A program made the translations under genes and the position numbers. This document shows, piece by piece, positions 12,701 to 48,505 of a DNA stretch of 64,000 bases. Position 1 is the stretch's first letter. The number at the start of each line of letters is the position of its first letter. The stretch is from contig CM076266.1 of NCBI GenBank assembly GCA_038380795.1, positions 48,398,425-48,462,424 of the forward strand, in the 5' to 3' direction. The DNA is from Pyrocephalus nanus. Lineage: Eukaryota; Chordata; Aves; Passeriformes; Tyrannidae. The notes beneath the pieces are model-generated. The model ran no database searches. It worked only from the letters and a program-made list of their open reading frames with translations, and was not told the DNA's origin.

Positions 12701-15700
12701 AATTAGAAGAGGAATTATGCAGATACCCAAAATACTTTTGTTTAAGGGATTTTCTCTTTGCATGGTCAGTACAGCTCCTTCTTCTTTTTCCTTTACTTTT
12801 CTAACCCAGCATCTGAAAAAATGAGGATGGTCTTTTGTAAGTGCAAAGTCCTTTTGGTAGAGATAGAAGGTCCCCACTATGGGAAATTTGGGTTCTAAGC
12901 CAGAACCTTATTTATATTTTAAATAGACAATTTAAGAGAAGTTAAGATCTGTAAGTATGCTTTCTATGAACTGAATAATACTTGAGCAGAAATAAATAAT
13001 TTTTAATTATAAAGGGAAAATAGGTACTAATTGACTAATACATATATCAAAATGTGATACATATATTAAATATATAAATATATAATAAATGTAGCTCAAT
13101 AGATATGCTGTACAAGGTACAATTCACATTTTCTCTCTATAGGTAAGAGATAGCTTTAATGATATGTGATTTATTTGTATTCAAAAGACTGTTTTACGGT
13201 TTATGACCTGAATGGTGATGGATACATTTCGAGAGAGGAAATGTTTCAAATGCTGAAGGACACCGTTATCAAACAACCAACAGATGAAGACCCTGATGAG
13301 GCAATTAAGGACTTGGTAGAGATAGTACTGAAGAAAATGGCAAGTACTTACTCACTGTGGTGTCTGAATATCTTTCAAACATTCATTAACTGAAGCTTAG
13401 AACCTTCCTATGAGGTAACAAAGTATGGTGTGTGATTTACAGTGGGATTTTGAAAGTCTCTTAAGGAAAGCCAGAAATATAATCCACATCTGGTGAACTC
13501 CAGTCCAGTATCCTCACATGAAACTTAATTTACTATGTGAAGGTACTATAAACTTTATGTATAAACTAGCATGTGAATATGTGCATACACAGCTGTGCAT
13601 GCTCAATCAAAACAAAAGCCCAGTCAGAAGTGGAAAACTCAAAAGTGTAAGCTGCATTTACTCCAGTGTTAGGCATCTGCATTAGCTTTATTATTCAATA
13701 CATTTGTGTTTTATCAATTGCTCATGAAATGTCTTTATCCAATTTATATATTCTATTAGAACAGTACACTCAAGGTTATTAATGTAAAGCTTGTCTTACC
13801 GTGCTTAATCAAGGATATCCAGATTAGCTAGGGATTGTCTTTCAGTATTTTAATCAAATCAAGATATAAATCTCCCCTTCTATGGTGGTGGTCAAAAAAT
13901 TTCACTTAAAACCAGGTCTTGAATCCCAACTCCTTTTATTTAACTCTTTTTTATTTTTCAAACCCACCCCTTTTGCTTTAGGTAGAGGCAAGTGACACAG
14001 CTTTTCTGAGCAGAGACTGATGACCACAAAAAATGATTTTGCATGCAATCAAACTAAAATCAGAATCCATGTCAATAAAACATCTGTTAAACAAAAATAC
14101 AACTACCAGCAATAACCCTTGGCTTAAGTGTTCCCTTCCTTTTGTAGGACTATGATCACGATGGCAAGCTTTCTTTTGCGGACTTTGAACAAGCAGTCAG
14201 AGATGAAAACCTTCTCTTAGAAGCCTTTGGACCATGTTTGCCGGACATAAAGGTACCTCAACTTTGAGTTTAAAAAAAGAAGGTGCAATACTTTCTGTTC
14301 TGTTGGTAAGGAGACGTGTTATGGCATTAACTGTCATCTCACAGCTTCCTTTGGGAGAGTCTGGTAACTTTCTGGAAAAAAAAACCAAACACCTTGACAG
14401 GTCTTCCTCTCAGAGTGTGGCACTGCTGCCTTGTAATTTCATCTAACCAGGCTTTGTTTATCAGCAGTATGTCTAATTCAATTTTTTTTTGGGGAGCGGG
14501 GGAGATGGTAATTTACACCATGCTCATTTCCTTAGTGTTAAATTCTAATCCAGTAATTGTCATTCTGTTTGAATTGTGTGTGACTTAAATACTGAAAGTT
14601 GTAGCTTCATAGAGATGGCAAAATAAAATTTGAAATATGCAGTGATTCCTAGAAACAGAATTGTATAAGACTGCTGAGAACATGGCAAGTTTTCCTTTGC
14701 TGGAAACCTACACTTCCTGTCCGCTCACCCACCTGTAGGCTGGAGGACAGGAAGAAAGAGTCTTATCGCCACAATGGCAAGCTACGTTACATCATGTCAG
14801 CTGCAAAGCAGCTGTTCCCAAATGCCAGATTTCTCCTGGCAGGTTGTCAAAAGACTTTAAAGGGTTTGGGAAAACCAAAGTAAGTACTCTGGTTTTTAAC
14901 ACCAGTGAAAAGGTTTTAAAAAGTTTCTCAACAAAATCACTTTCATTAATCAGCGTGGAAAAATTACTTCTGTCAGTGTTGGTGATAAAGCAGGTTCACA
15001 GTTCAGGCTAATCTTGGCAAGAGGTGGAAAACTTGGTTTGTTTCTTGCTTATAGTATTTGTGCCTTCTGTTCTTTATCCTACCCAACTGCTGCCTTTCCC
15101 CTAGGTCTTTAGTTTCATTTTTAATAGAGAACAATATTTACATGTCCTTTCAAGCCCTAAAAGTAATAAATAGATTTCAGCTATGAGCTTTACATGAAGA
15201 AAACCCATAATTTACTAGATTTCCCACTGGGGCTATTGTAATTTTAATTCTACCCCAAATTAAACACTCATTTGTACTTAAATATATTTTTTTTAAATGT
15301 AACAAACAATTTGACAGGTTCCACAAGGAGCCTGCAAAGATGTGGCACAAGCTAATTCCTTACCTACACTTGCACCAATCCTGTGAATGTCAGCATGGGG
15401 CATCTTAGCCTGGTGTTGGATTCATCTCCCCAGTGCCAGTTCTGGTGCCCAAAGGTGACCCCTGAGCACTCCCACTCCAGGGTTGTTGCAACACAATGCT
15501 GCAGATATTACTCTCAGATATTATTCTCATCATTAAGGGAAATTTCACACCTTTACCTTGACATCACAGCCTGCAGCATTCCTGCTTCCAGCCAATTTAC
15601 CTCATTCTGCAGCTGGGTCTTCTTGCCCTCCATGCTAGGTCATTCCTTGGTCACACATTCCTACTGCTGAGCAGCTACAATTCGAATTTCCCCTTCCACT

Positions 15701-15949
15701 ATAACTTCAAATGTTCTGACTGGTCTCCCAGCGATGACACCATTAGGGCTATGGATTTACCTTTTCTAGGCTAAAAAGCAAGAGGTATCCTATTCCTTGC
15801 ATACACATTTCAGTCCAGTACATTTTCTCAATAAATATAAATCTTTTTAACTGAAAATTAACTTTTCTCTCTCTCTTTTTTTTTTTTTTTTTTTTTTTAA
15901 ACAGAGCAGGATTGCATTTGAAGAGAAAGTTTTCCCGGACACTCGTTAA
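9252..15949 (+). CDS. Calaxin (EFCAB1)-like EF-hand protein, complete
   Basis: Exons: 9252-9309, 9565-9720, 11567-11671, 13188-13339, 14148-14252, 15905-15949 (stop TAA). Joined in phase they give 206 residues, close to the roughly 211 of human calaxin. Three EF-hand loops are visible: [12 protein letters not shown] (residues 77-88), [12 protein letters not shown] (113-124) and [12 protein letters not shown] (158-169), each with acidic residues at loop positions 1, 3 or 5 and 12. Family signatures [27 protein letters not shown] and [12 protein letters not shown] are present. Calaxin is a calcium sensor of outer-arm dynein in cilia and sperm flagella. The amino-terminal quarter diverges markedly from remembered human calaxin and the carboxy end is short (EEKVFPDTR), so a paralogue is more likely than the orthologue, which in human is at 8q11. 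Intron 4 starts GCAAGT after ATG at 13339. The start is the first ATG in the CpG island and matches the family start. Confidence 0.9.
10700..11076 (+). mobile_element. CR1 LINE fragment, 3' end
   Basis: This is a 5'-truncated CR1 retrotransposon in intron 2 of the calaxin-like gene. It shows the conserved 3' block (gggaggtttag, then ttcttcacccagagggtggt, then ttggacttgatgatccttg) and ends in ATTCTGTGATTCTGTG. The sense strand is plus. No open reverse transcriptase remains. Confidence 0.92.
12613..12632. repeat. (GTTT)n microsatellite
   Basis: Short run of about four GTTT units in intron 3 of the calaxin-like gene. A similar run is at 40973-40997 in PEX1 intron 19. Simple sequence only. Confidence 0.8.
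13036..13090. repeat. AT-rich simple sequence
   Basis: Imperfect TA/TATAAA-type repeats in intron 3 of the calaxin-like gene, about 100 bases before the exon 4 acceptor. Confidence 0.6.
15876..15898 (+). repeat. T23 tract serving as polypyrimidine tract
   Basis: Uninterrupted run of 23 T residues, preceded by a CT-rich stretch and followed by AAACAG, the acceptor of the last calaxin-like exon. It is an unusually long pure-T polypyrimidine tract and a likely site of length polymorphism. Confidence 0.8.
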
Positions 15950-16331
15950 CTGTAACTATATTGTTGAATACTGTTGTAAAGGGTGTTCACCATTCTTCAT
16001 GATATAGTAAAAATGGGAGCAACTTGAAACTATTGTTCCAGTATTCCTTTACTGTAAAATTTACAGCATAAATAGAATTTACTTCCGTGACTCTACCTAA
16101 ATAAATTTCTTCAATGTTATAAAATACGTTAAACTATAAGGTACACAAGACAACATTGCAACAATAATGTATTTACAGTGGTTTGTTCATTCCAAGAGAT
16201 AAATTGATACAATTTTTAACAGAATCCCTTGGAAATACAGTCTAAAAAAAATTTTACTTTTTACATAAAAAGTAAATATTTTAAATTATATCCTTTATAA
16301 AAGGACTGTTGGAAGATGCTGCCAGCAGTGT
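15950..16331. other. Shared 3' interval of calaxin-like gene and RBM48
   Basis: The two genes converge here with stop codons only 382 bases apart. AATAAA at 16100-16105 is a good plus-strand poly(A) signal, about 150 bases after the calaxin-like stop. I found no AATAAA on the minus strand close to the RBM48 stop, so the RBM48 transcript may use a variant signal or run into the calaxin-like 3' end. Confidence 0.6.
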
Positions 16332-19300
16332 CTATATTCTTCTTCTCTGCTTTACAAGTGGTTTGGCTGATCTGCTCTCTGGCTTTTCCACAGATGTTGT
16401 TGAAACAGAATCTGCTACCTAAATAGGAAAAAAAAAAAATTAGTAACCTGTAACCATTACCTTTTTATCCTCATTTTAGAGTAAGGCAACATCTCCAACA
16501 TTTGACTATTGGGAGGGATGTATTACTATAATCATGCTTGAACTGAATTTACCTGCTGAGTAGAGAAAAAAAAATAACACCAAAGGCAGCATTAAACAAA
16601 ACAGAGGTTAAACTTAGAAGAGTCAGCAGTACCATTTTTGTATTTAACCACAGAAACTGATTTCAGATACTCAGTGATAGAGCGTTAAGTATCTCATCTC
16701 CCTTCTTCCTACCAGAGATGTTTTCAAAGTAAGGTTGAGTGTGCTTTTAAACTCAGACATTTCAGAAAAGGAAGGGAAAGCGAAAATGTGCATTTTGACA
16801 CATATTTTAGAAATGTATTTAATACTAGTGGTGCTTATTTATAAATGTGACTGGAGATATAAGCTCTTTCAAATCAGTCTAGCCAGTTATACTCAAGGGA
16901 GCTTTTTCATATCTTAATGTAAATGGGAAGTTTTATCAGGAACGTTTGACCTGCTAATTGATTAATACCCTCCATAAATGGTTATATAGATTAATTCATG
17001 CTTCTCAGCATAGATTAATGTTTCTGTACGGCTTTAAATGGCATAAGAAGTGCTGAGGCAAAATTACATTGAACTGCGTCTCCCATTATTTTTCACTCCC
17101 TTTCAATCAGAAACCAGATATGAGTACCATGCTGGATTCAGCAGAACTGCCTGCACAGTTATCATGCCTGCACATGTTGGAAAAAAAAAGTGGTTACCTG
17201 AAAATCATTTAGTACTGTGCACAGACATTTATACTTTTTCAAGGGTAGTGTAAGAAGTATGGAGTAGAATTGCCTGCAGTACTCTAGATTATGGAAGTGT
17301 TAAATAGCAAGAACGCTAGCTTTAACTGGCAAATAAACTGGTAATACTGAGTGAATGTGGAATTAAATTACCTGAGGGTTGCTGTTTTTATGGGTAACAA
17401 GCACATATGTTTGAAACTATCAGAACTTTAAGAACCCATACCTCTTTCAGTTTATTTCGAATTAATGTAGCTGAAGTATTCAATGACTCATCATCCATAT
17501 CCACTTTAGGTATCTCTGGCAGTTGTGGACCAATAATGACTTCAGTATTGTCCACACTTGTTCCAAGGAGGAACCTGTTACCTTCTTCTCTCTTCCTCTT
17601 ACGTTCTTGCAAGTGAGTTGTACGAGGCATAAACCTGTCAATTCCACTGTAAGTTGGAACCATTCTTTGCTGCATTAAGGAAGCTGGTGGAGTACATCCT
17701 CCTGGATGTACACTGGGAGTTAGGGATGTGTTTTGGCCAAAGTACCCGGAAGTTTCAGCACAATTGTTATCATAGTGTGGAGATGTTAACAGGCTCTGAT
17801 TATGATTCCCAGATGGATGCCCTGTGTTGTGGGATACCCCATGAGAACTTGTAAAGCAGGATGGATCCCAGTTACTGGCTGCATGTGATCCCGATGTACT
17901 CCATGGGCAGTCATGCTTAGAGGTCTTTGAAACTGTCTTCTTAGGGCCCTCAACTTTCTTTAACACACAGCAATCTTTAAAATAAACAAACAAACAAAAA
18001 AGCTTCACTATTTCATTTTATTACTAGTGCTAAAACGAAGAAACATTTAATACAACTGCAGAAGTAATACAGTGATATTCCATTCCCAGGCACCTTTCTG
18101 TGATTTTTAAGTGTTACCTTTCTAACTAGTTTTCCAGCCTAGTTCCTCTGCTAGTTTATGAGGAATGCCTGAGCAGAAGTATTTCCACAGTTTTGAGAAG
18201 GAAAATATTCCTAACACTGCAAATTGGTGATTTTTTACCTCCAGTTACGATTTCAAGAACAGGCTGTCTAGCAAATTGGAAAAAAAACCAAACCAGTTGT
18301 TTTGATGTTAACACTTAAGCTTTTCTGTATTTTAGTCTTAACTGAAACAGTTCTCTAAATACTGAGAGATGTCTCCATTATACTGTAAACATGCTTAAAA
18401 TACATCTTTAAGAGCTAGATAAAAAGTGTTTTCTTTAATGGGCTCTTTAACCAAAACCCCACCCACCCCTAAAGAAAGGTGTTAAGATTCTATAAGAAAT
18501 GTAATCACAAACCTCTTTGATTTGTTGCTTTTGCTATATACTTCCTTCTATCCTGCAACTTCTCTCTAGTTTCTTGGACCGTTTCAAATTCTGGAGCGTA
18601 GCACACGTGCAGTAAACTACCAAAGAAACTTCGTTCATCCATTTTTTTCTTGGCCACCCTGAAAGGAATTAAATTGTATTGGCAAAACTGAGGATTTTAC
18701 TTCAACTCTGTAGAATTTTAACACATTGTAACTACAGAAGGTATAAAAGAGTAAGACAGCAAGAGGCAGATATTGCCCCATCCAATACCTTGCACAGTGC
18801 AGTTTTTGGAATTTTAAAAGATACACTTCAGTAAATTGCTCTGCTGGATATTCGTCTAGAGCATGATACTCCTCAATGGCACCATATAATGCAAATTGTT
18901 CAACTAATTCCTTCATAACACCTAATGCAGGAACTCCTTGTATCAATAAATAGCGAGATTCCAAGTTGATAGTGTAAACCTGAAAAAAAAACCAGAATCA
19001 AAGAGCATTCAAAAACATTCACATTCTTGCTGTGTTGCAAAAGACAGGTGTTTTTTCCATGTTTTCTGTTGTTCCCCAAGTCCTCTCAGGAAAATCCCTG
19101 TGTACCCTATTTTGACTCTGGACTCTGGCAGGGCAGTTAAGTGCGTGGTTATCTGGGACCTCCTCATCACCGAGCGGGAACTGAACCCAAGCTTCTCACT
19201 CAAAGCAAAACACAAGTGAGAGATGAGTTTTCTGCATGAGGTCTGAGTACTGGCATTTGCTGACCAAAACCTCTAGTCTCTGGCCAGCTTCCATGCAAGA

Positions 19301-20541
19301 CTGACTAGCAGATCCAACAGCATACCATTTAAGACACACAGATAAAATCTGGATGCTGAGGGAAACAAGGTCTTCCCCTAGCAGATTAAAAACTAAACCA
19401 ACCACTCTCTTCTGCTTTGTGAACTGTCCAGCAGCACACACTCTAAGGAAAGCTACATACAACAGGCAGCTAATCCCTGAATTCAAAAGAAATTCATTCC
19501 GAGTTTGTTAAAAAAAAAAGAAAAAAAAAAAAAAAAAGGAGCAAATTCTGGACAACAACAGGAATCGCTTGGGAAATCAGCTTTTAAATTGCACCATACA
19601 AAACAGTCTCCACAGACAAGCTGCCTAAGTTGTTCTTGTGACAGCAGCATACTCCCTACCTGCATTCTGGAACAAATGGATTGAAATATGATTGATCTCA
19701 TGTCTAGGGAGAGGAGATTTGAGTAAGGTTTTTTTCACACCTGGGGCATCCATACTGTTTATCCAGTGTGTAGCCTCCAGTGCCCAGAGATGGCTGGATG
19801 CCTATGGTGGCCTTTGTCCTTGTGTGGATACCCAAGGCTTTCTGTCCCCAGCCCATGGCATATTCTTGGAAGAGTAAAGGAACGGCTCAGATTTCCTAAA
19901 ACATGGAGGGTTTGAAAGCTTCCAGGAGGGCCGTGTTTGAGAAAAAGACGTGCCTTATATGCGTGCGCAGGGAGTAACCATTGTTTTGGCACTGATGAGG
20001 CCGCCTCTCAAACCTTGTTTTCTCATTCAGGGCCCCTCACTCCGAGAAGGATATTGACACTGGGGGTGTTTAGCCTGCAGAAAAGGAGGCTCAGGGTTGA
20101 CTTTAGTGCTCTCTACAACTCCCTGACAGGAGGATGTTAGCCAGGTGGGCAGCAGACCTGACGGTCTGACAGGTCTTTTCCAACCTCAGCGATGCTATCT
20201 GTGGTCCTTCCTCATGGCAGCCCCGGGAGGTGCCGCCACATCTCGCTGTGCGCCGACCGCACGCGTGAGCCGCAAACCCGGCAGTTCTGCCGCGGTAACG
20301 AGGCGCTCCTGCGGTGCAGCAGGCGAGGCCCACAGCCTCGCCTCCCTTCCCCTCTCCTCTCAGCCTCGCCTCCCTTCCCCTCTCCTCTCTTCCCGTCCCG
20401 GCCGTGCCTCCCCCGCCCCTCCCCTCGCACCTTCACGGCGCGCGGCCGCCGCCCCTCGCGGTACTTGGCGCGCGACTCGCACGCCCCCAGCTGCGCGTGG
20501 TGCCGGCACGGAGCTCCCGGGCCGCCGCTGTCCGCCGCCAT
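16332..20541 (-). CDS. RBM48: RBM48, RNA-binding motif protein 48, complete
   Basis: Minus-strand exons in transcript order: 20431-20541, 18789-18979, 18513-18658, 17442-17974, 16332-16418 (stop TAG). They join in phase to 355 residues (human about 367). The start MAADSGG is preferred to an in-frame ATG 42 bases upstream because the family begins MASSGG. The RRM-like domain runs from about residue 38 (VYTINLESRYLLIQGVP) to about 130 (LLHVCYAPEFETV). A long Ser/Pro/His-rich linker follows, then the conserved DRFMPRTTHLQERKRKREE, VDMDDESLNTSATLIR and the terminal QRRRI. In the known family RBM48 works with ARMC7 in the U12-dependent (minor) spliceosome and stabilises the 5' end of U6atac. It is divergent to PEX1 and convergent with the calaxin-like gene. 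The central linker is poorly conserved, as usual for this protein. Confidence 0.95.
19510..19537. repeat. A-rich tract in RBM48 intron 1
   Basis: Run of 27 A residues interrupted by one G. Seen from the RBM48 transcript it is a T tract. No retrotransposed sequence is recognisable beside it. Confidence 0.7.
20000..20200 (+). mobile_element. CR1 LINE fragment, internally deleted
   Basis: Recognisable CR1 segments occur in order: gaggccgcctct, gggcccctcactccgagaag, a block resembling ctctacaactccctgacagg, and the tail aggtcttttccaacctcag. The order and orientation are those of a CR1 3' end on the plus strand with internal deletions. It sits in RBM48 intron 1, just outside the CpG island. Confidence 0.8.
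20333..20388. repeat. Exact 28-bp tandem duplication
   Basis: The 28-base unit at 20333-20360, starting cagcctcgcctcccttcc, is repeated without change at 20361-20388. It is a CT-rich stretch of the CpG island in RBM48 intron 1, about 40 bases beyond the exon 1 donor. Confidence 0.9.
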
Positions 20542-20544
20542 CTT
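20534..20544 (-). promoter_or_regulatory. YY1-type motif over the RBM48 start codon
   Basis: On the minus strand this reads AAGATGGCGGC, the well-known YY1 consensus, with its ATG being the RBM48 initiator. YY1 sites spanning start codons are common in CpG-island housekeeping promoters. Occupancy is not shown. Confidence 0.55.
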
Positions 20545-20777
20545 CCCATCATCCCCCGCGCCCAGCGCCCGCACGGTCTTCATTGGCTGCCGCCGGCACC
20601 GACAGCGCCGGCGTCATCAGGGACGAGGGGAGGAGCCAATCAGAGGCGGGCAGCGGAGTGTGCCACGCTCTCATTGGGCGGCGGTGGGCTGTACCACCGC
20701 CTGGGAGTGGCGGGGGATCACCCCCGGAGGGCGGGTCCGTGCCGAGCGCAGCGGGCAGCAGGGCCGGGGCCGCGGCC
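20542..20777. promoter_or_regulatory. Divergent RBM48/PEX1 CpG-island promoter
   Basis: Only 236 bases separate the RBM48 ATG (minus) from the PEX1 ATG (plus), and the CpG-rich zone extends from about 20210 to 21110. CCAAT boxes are seen at 20582-20586 (ATTGG), 20636-20640 (CCAAT) and 20673-20677 (ATTGG). No TATA box is evident. This layout is typical of a bidirectional housekeeping promoter. Confidence 0.85.
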
Positions 20778-45931
<25,154 letters not shown>

Positions 45932-46573
45932 TAACTTGTATTTGTTTGTAATTGCTAAACTGTAACTGGAAATTACAAATGTGATTAAATCAGATTATTT
46001 ATATTCATATGGATTTATTAATGCAGCAGTTGAAGATAAGTTTCTTTTAAATTTACATGCTGTAAGATTATGTCACATTTTATTTTGAAGAAAATTTTCT
46101 TCCTTCAGATTGATATTAAATTTTTTGAGAGAACATTGGTTATGCTCTGTCCTGTTGTTTATCACATAAACTTTTGAGTTTTATCAATATAGTTGCCAAA
46201 TCCTAACAATGATTTCCTGTCCCTATTTATTCCCTCACAAAAAATAGAATCTGTTCAAATAAACTGTAATATCTAATGGTGGAAATTTTTTTTAAAAAAA
46301 CTATGAAACCTCTCTCTAATGGCCTTTGGAGGGCTTAGAGGAAGGTTGTCCTTCATGTGTTTATTGGTTGGCAGGTAGACTAATACTTTCAGAATAACTG
46401 TAGCCAAAAAAAACCCAACCAAGATAATTGTATCTTGTTTTCTGCCACTGTTTATTAATCAGAAGAATATCAAGTTGCATTTCAGAAGTACCTTCTTATG
46501 CCTACCTTTTCCTCTTGGAGACCATTAAAAATGTTTCTGATATTTGAAAACTTTCTGATGTTACGTCCTGAAA
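45932..46573 (+). other. PEX1 3' UTR with poly(A) signal
   Basis: AT-rich sequence after the PEX1 stop. AATAAA at 46258-46263 is the best plus-strand poly(A) signal, giving a 3' UTR of about 350 bases. TTTATT at 46451-46456 is an AATAAA on the opposite strand and would serve the convergent minus-strand model described next. Confidence 0.65.
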
Positions 46574-48505
46574 TTATTCACAACTGCTGTCTCGTGTGGA
46601 GAAGCTGATACATAAATAAACAGGTCTTAACAGAGGAGGGGAAAAGAAGGAGGGGGCAGGAAAGAAAACTAGAGATGTTTCCCATTAGTGTACACAACCT
46701 TTTCACTGCATTTTGCCAATACTGGAGGGTTTAGTTTGGTTGGTTTTTTACTGGTCCTCCTTCCCTACTATTTACCTTCCTGAGGTAGGTAATTTGTCAA
46801 TTAGAAAACAGTTTTTAGATGGTTTTTCATAGCTGTTATTAGTCTTTTCACACCAGTAATTCTTTGGGCTACTGGGCGTTATTGCCCTTTCTGTGATGGG
46901 ATAATGTTCTTGGCTTCCTCTGATCACTTCCTCAGGTACATTGTTGGTAGCAGCCTTCCTTAAGCTGCTCCTAAATGTTTGACTGTATGGTGCTACTTCA
47001 TGTTCCAATTTCTTATTCAATTCATTGAAATGTACTATGCTGTGTCCATAATTGGAACACATCATATTCACCATGTGATTATATTGTTCACTGCCGTCTA
47101 TTTGTAGTTTCTGTTCCCTGGGCCAAAGAATGTATAATTTGTCTGTTTATTCTTGCAGCCTGGTACAAGTGAAGCCTGTATGGATATGCTACAAGCCTTG
47201 GCTTGAAGAAGTTAATCCCCCTGATTTTCTCATTTTTGCTAAGCTGTTGCTATTTATTCACACTCAACTCTTGCTTCAGTAGGTTTTGAAACTGAAAATT
47301 CTTATTGCATTGCTACAAAGCTCCACTCTTGTCAATACAACTGTGCCATTTGCATCATACTTATTTTTTAAAAGTGGATATCTGGTTTTTTAGCATTAGA
47401 GCCATGCCCTTGATTGCCTCTAACCTTGCATTCAGCTTTCACGTATAAAAGTGTCATTTCTTTCCTTGTTCACCATGTTTTAAATGGCTGTAGAGGTGAA
47501 TGTGAAGAGGGGTTGAACAGAGAAGTTTGATGCAAAGGAGCAAGTTGTTCTCTGTTAGATGCTCCATGTAAGGTACTTTGAAGTAATGTATCTTTTGACA
47601 GAAGCAGGCCAAACTCCATGGATATTGTTAATGAAATGCAAGAGCTGGCAAACTGCAACTAGTTACTCTGCTTTGGTTATGTGTCAAAACTCAAAAATTT
47701 CATGGGGTTTTATTTACTTTTTCAGGTCCAGTAAGGAGGTTGTAGTGAGGTGGGGGTCGGTCTCTTCTCCTGGATAACAAGTGACAGGACCAAATGGCCT
47801 CAAGTTGTCCCCGGGGAGGTTTAGACTAGATAATAGGAAAAATTTCTTCTCTGAAAGGGTGGTCAGGCATTGGAATAGGGAAGTTGTGGAATCACTATCC
47901 CTGGAAGTGTTCAAAAGGCGTGTGGATTTGGTTTAGTGGTGAGCACACACAGCAGTGTGTGTTAACCCGGCAGTGCTGGGTAAAGGTTTGACTTGATGAT
48001 CTAACAGGTCTTTTCCAACCTTAATGATTCTGTGGTTCTGGTCTTTAGGATGTAGTTTATTTTTGTATCAGTTTCTTGTCATCTCTTTTCCTATGATTAT
48101 TTATGCAGTGACATTTTGAGCTTATTCAAAACACTTTTTTTCTTCGTTGAGATTCAAATTTCAAATAGTTTTCATTTAGTTAGTTTTCATCTCTAACCTA
48201 AGGGAATGTTGTGTTACCTTCTATTTACATACTTGCATTTGAAACTTCAGCCCATTTAATTTAATTGATTAGTTCATGTAGTTTCTTAGAGAGCAACAGG
48301 AGCTTTCCACTTCTTTCTGGCTTAACAATTTTTTAGTCAAAGGTTCCTTTCTACACCTAGCACCTCTATAAGAAGGTGGTCTTCTAGCTCTTTCCTTACC
48401 AAAATTGTTTAAAGTACATTGTGGTTTACTCCATCTTTTCTGTTTGGTAAAGAAATCTTCAACTATTACAAAAGCATCCAGATCAGTCCAAATTAGTAGC
48501 AACAT
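46574..48505 (-). CDS. Candidate unrecognised gene, three exons, 174 residues
   Basis: This is an inferred gene model that I do not recognise. Minus-strand exons: 48400-48505 (ATG, donor GTAAGG, phase 1), 46776-47142 (acceptor AACAG, donor GTAAAT, phase 2) and 46574-46625 (strong polypyrimidine acceptor ending TTAAG, stop TAA). All three phases agree. The product starts [19 protein letters not shown]. The middle exon is open for 122 codons and includes [30 protein letters not shown] and [19 protein letters not shown], with a balanced, soluble-looking composition. An AATAAA lies 118 bases beyond the stop. It runs tail-to-tail with PEX1, and a CR1 copy interrupts its first intron. Open stretches of this size also arise by chance in this window, the start context is ordinary and exon 1 lacks a visible promoter. 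It could therefore be a lineage-specific gene, a decayed gene or chance. Confidence 0.35.
47735..48040 (+). mobile_element. CR1 LINE fragment, 3' end
   Basis: CR1 3' region on the plus strand: gtgggggtcggtctcttctc, ccccggggaggtttag, ggcattggaatagggaag, ttgacttgatgatctaacag, ending gattctgtggttctg. A diverged stretch near 47940-47975 departs from the usual CR1 sequence. Confidence 0.9.

Noticed and set aside
12542..12877. 111-codon open frame on the minus strand
   Set aside because: Intronic, contains simple-sequence runs, and has no family signature.
47559..47777. Possible upstream ACCS-like exon around [11 protein letters not shown]
   Set aside because: Only a faint resemblance to the ACCS cofactor-pocket exon, no suitable phase, and it runs into a CR1 fragment.
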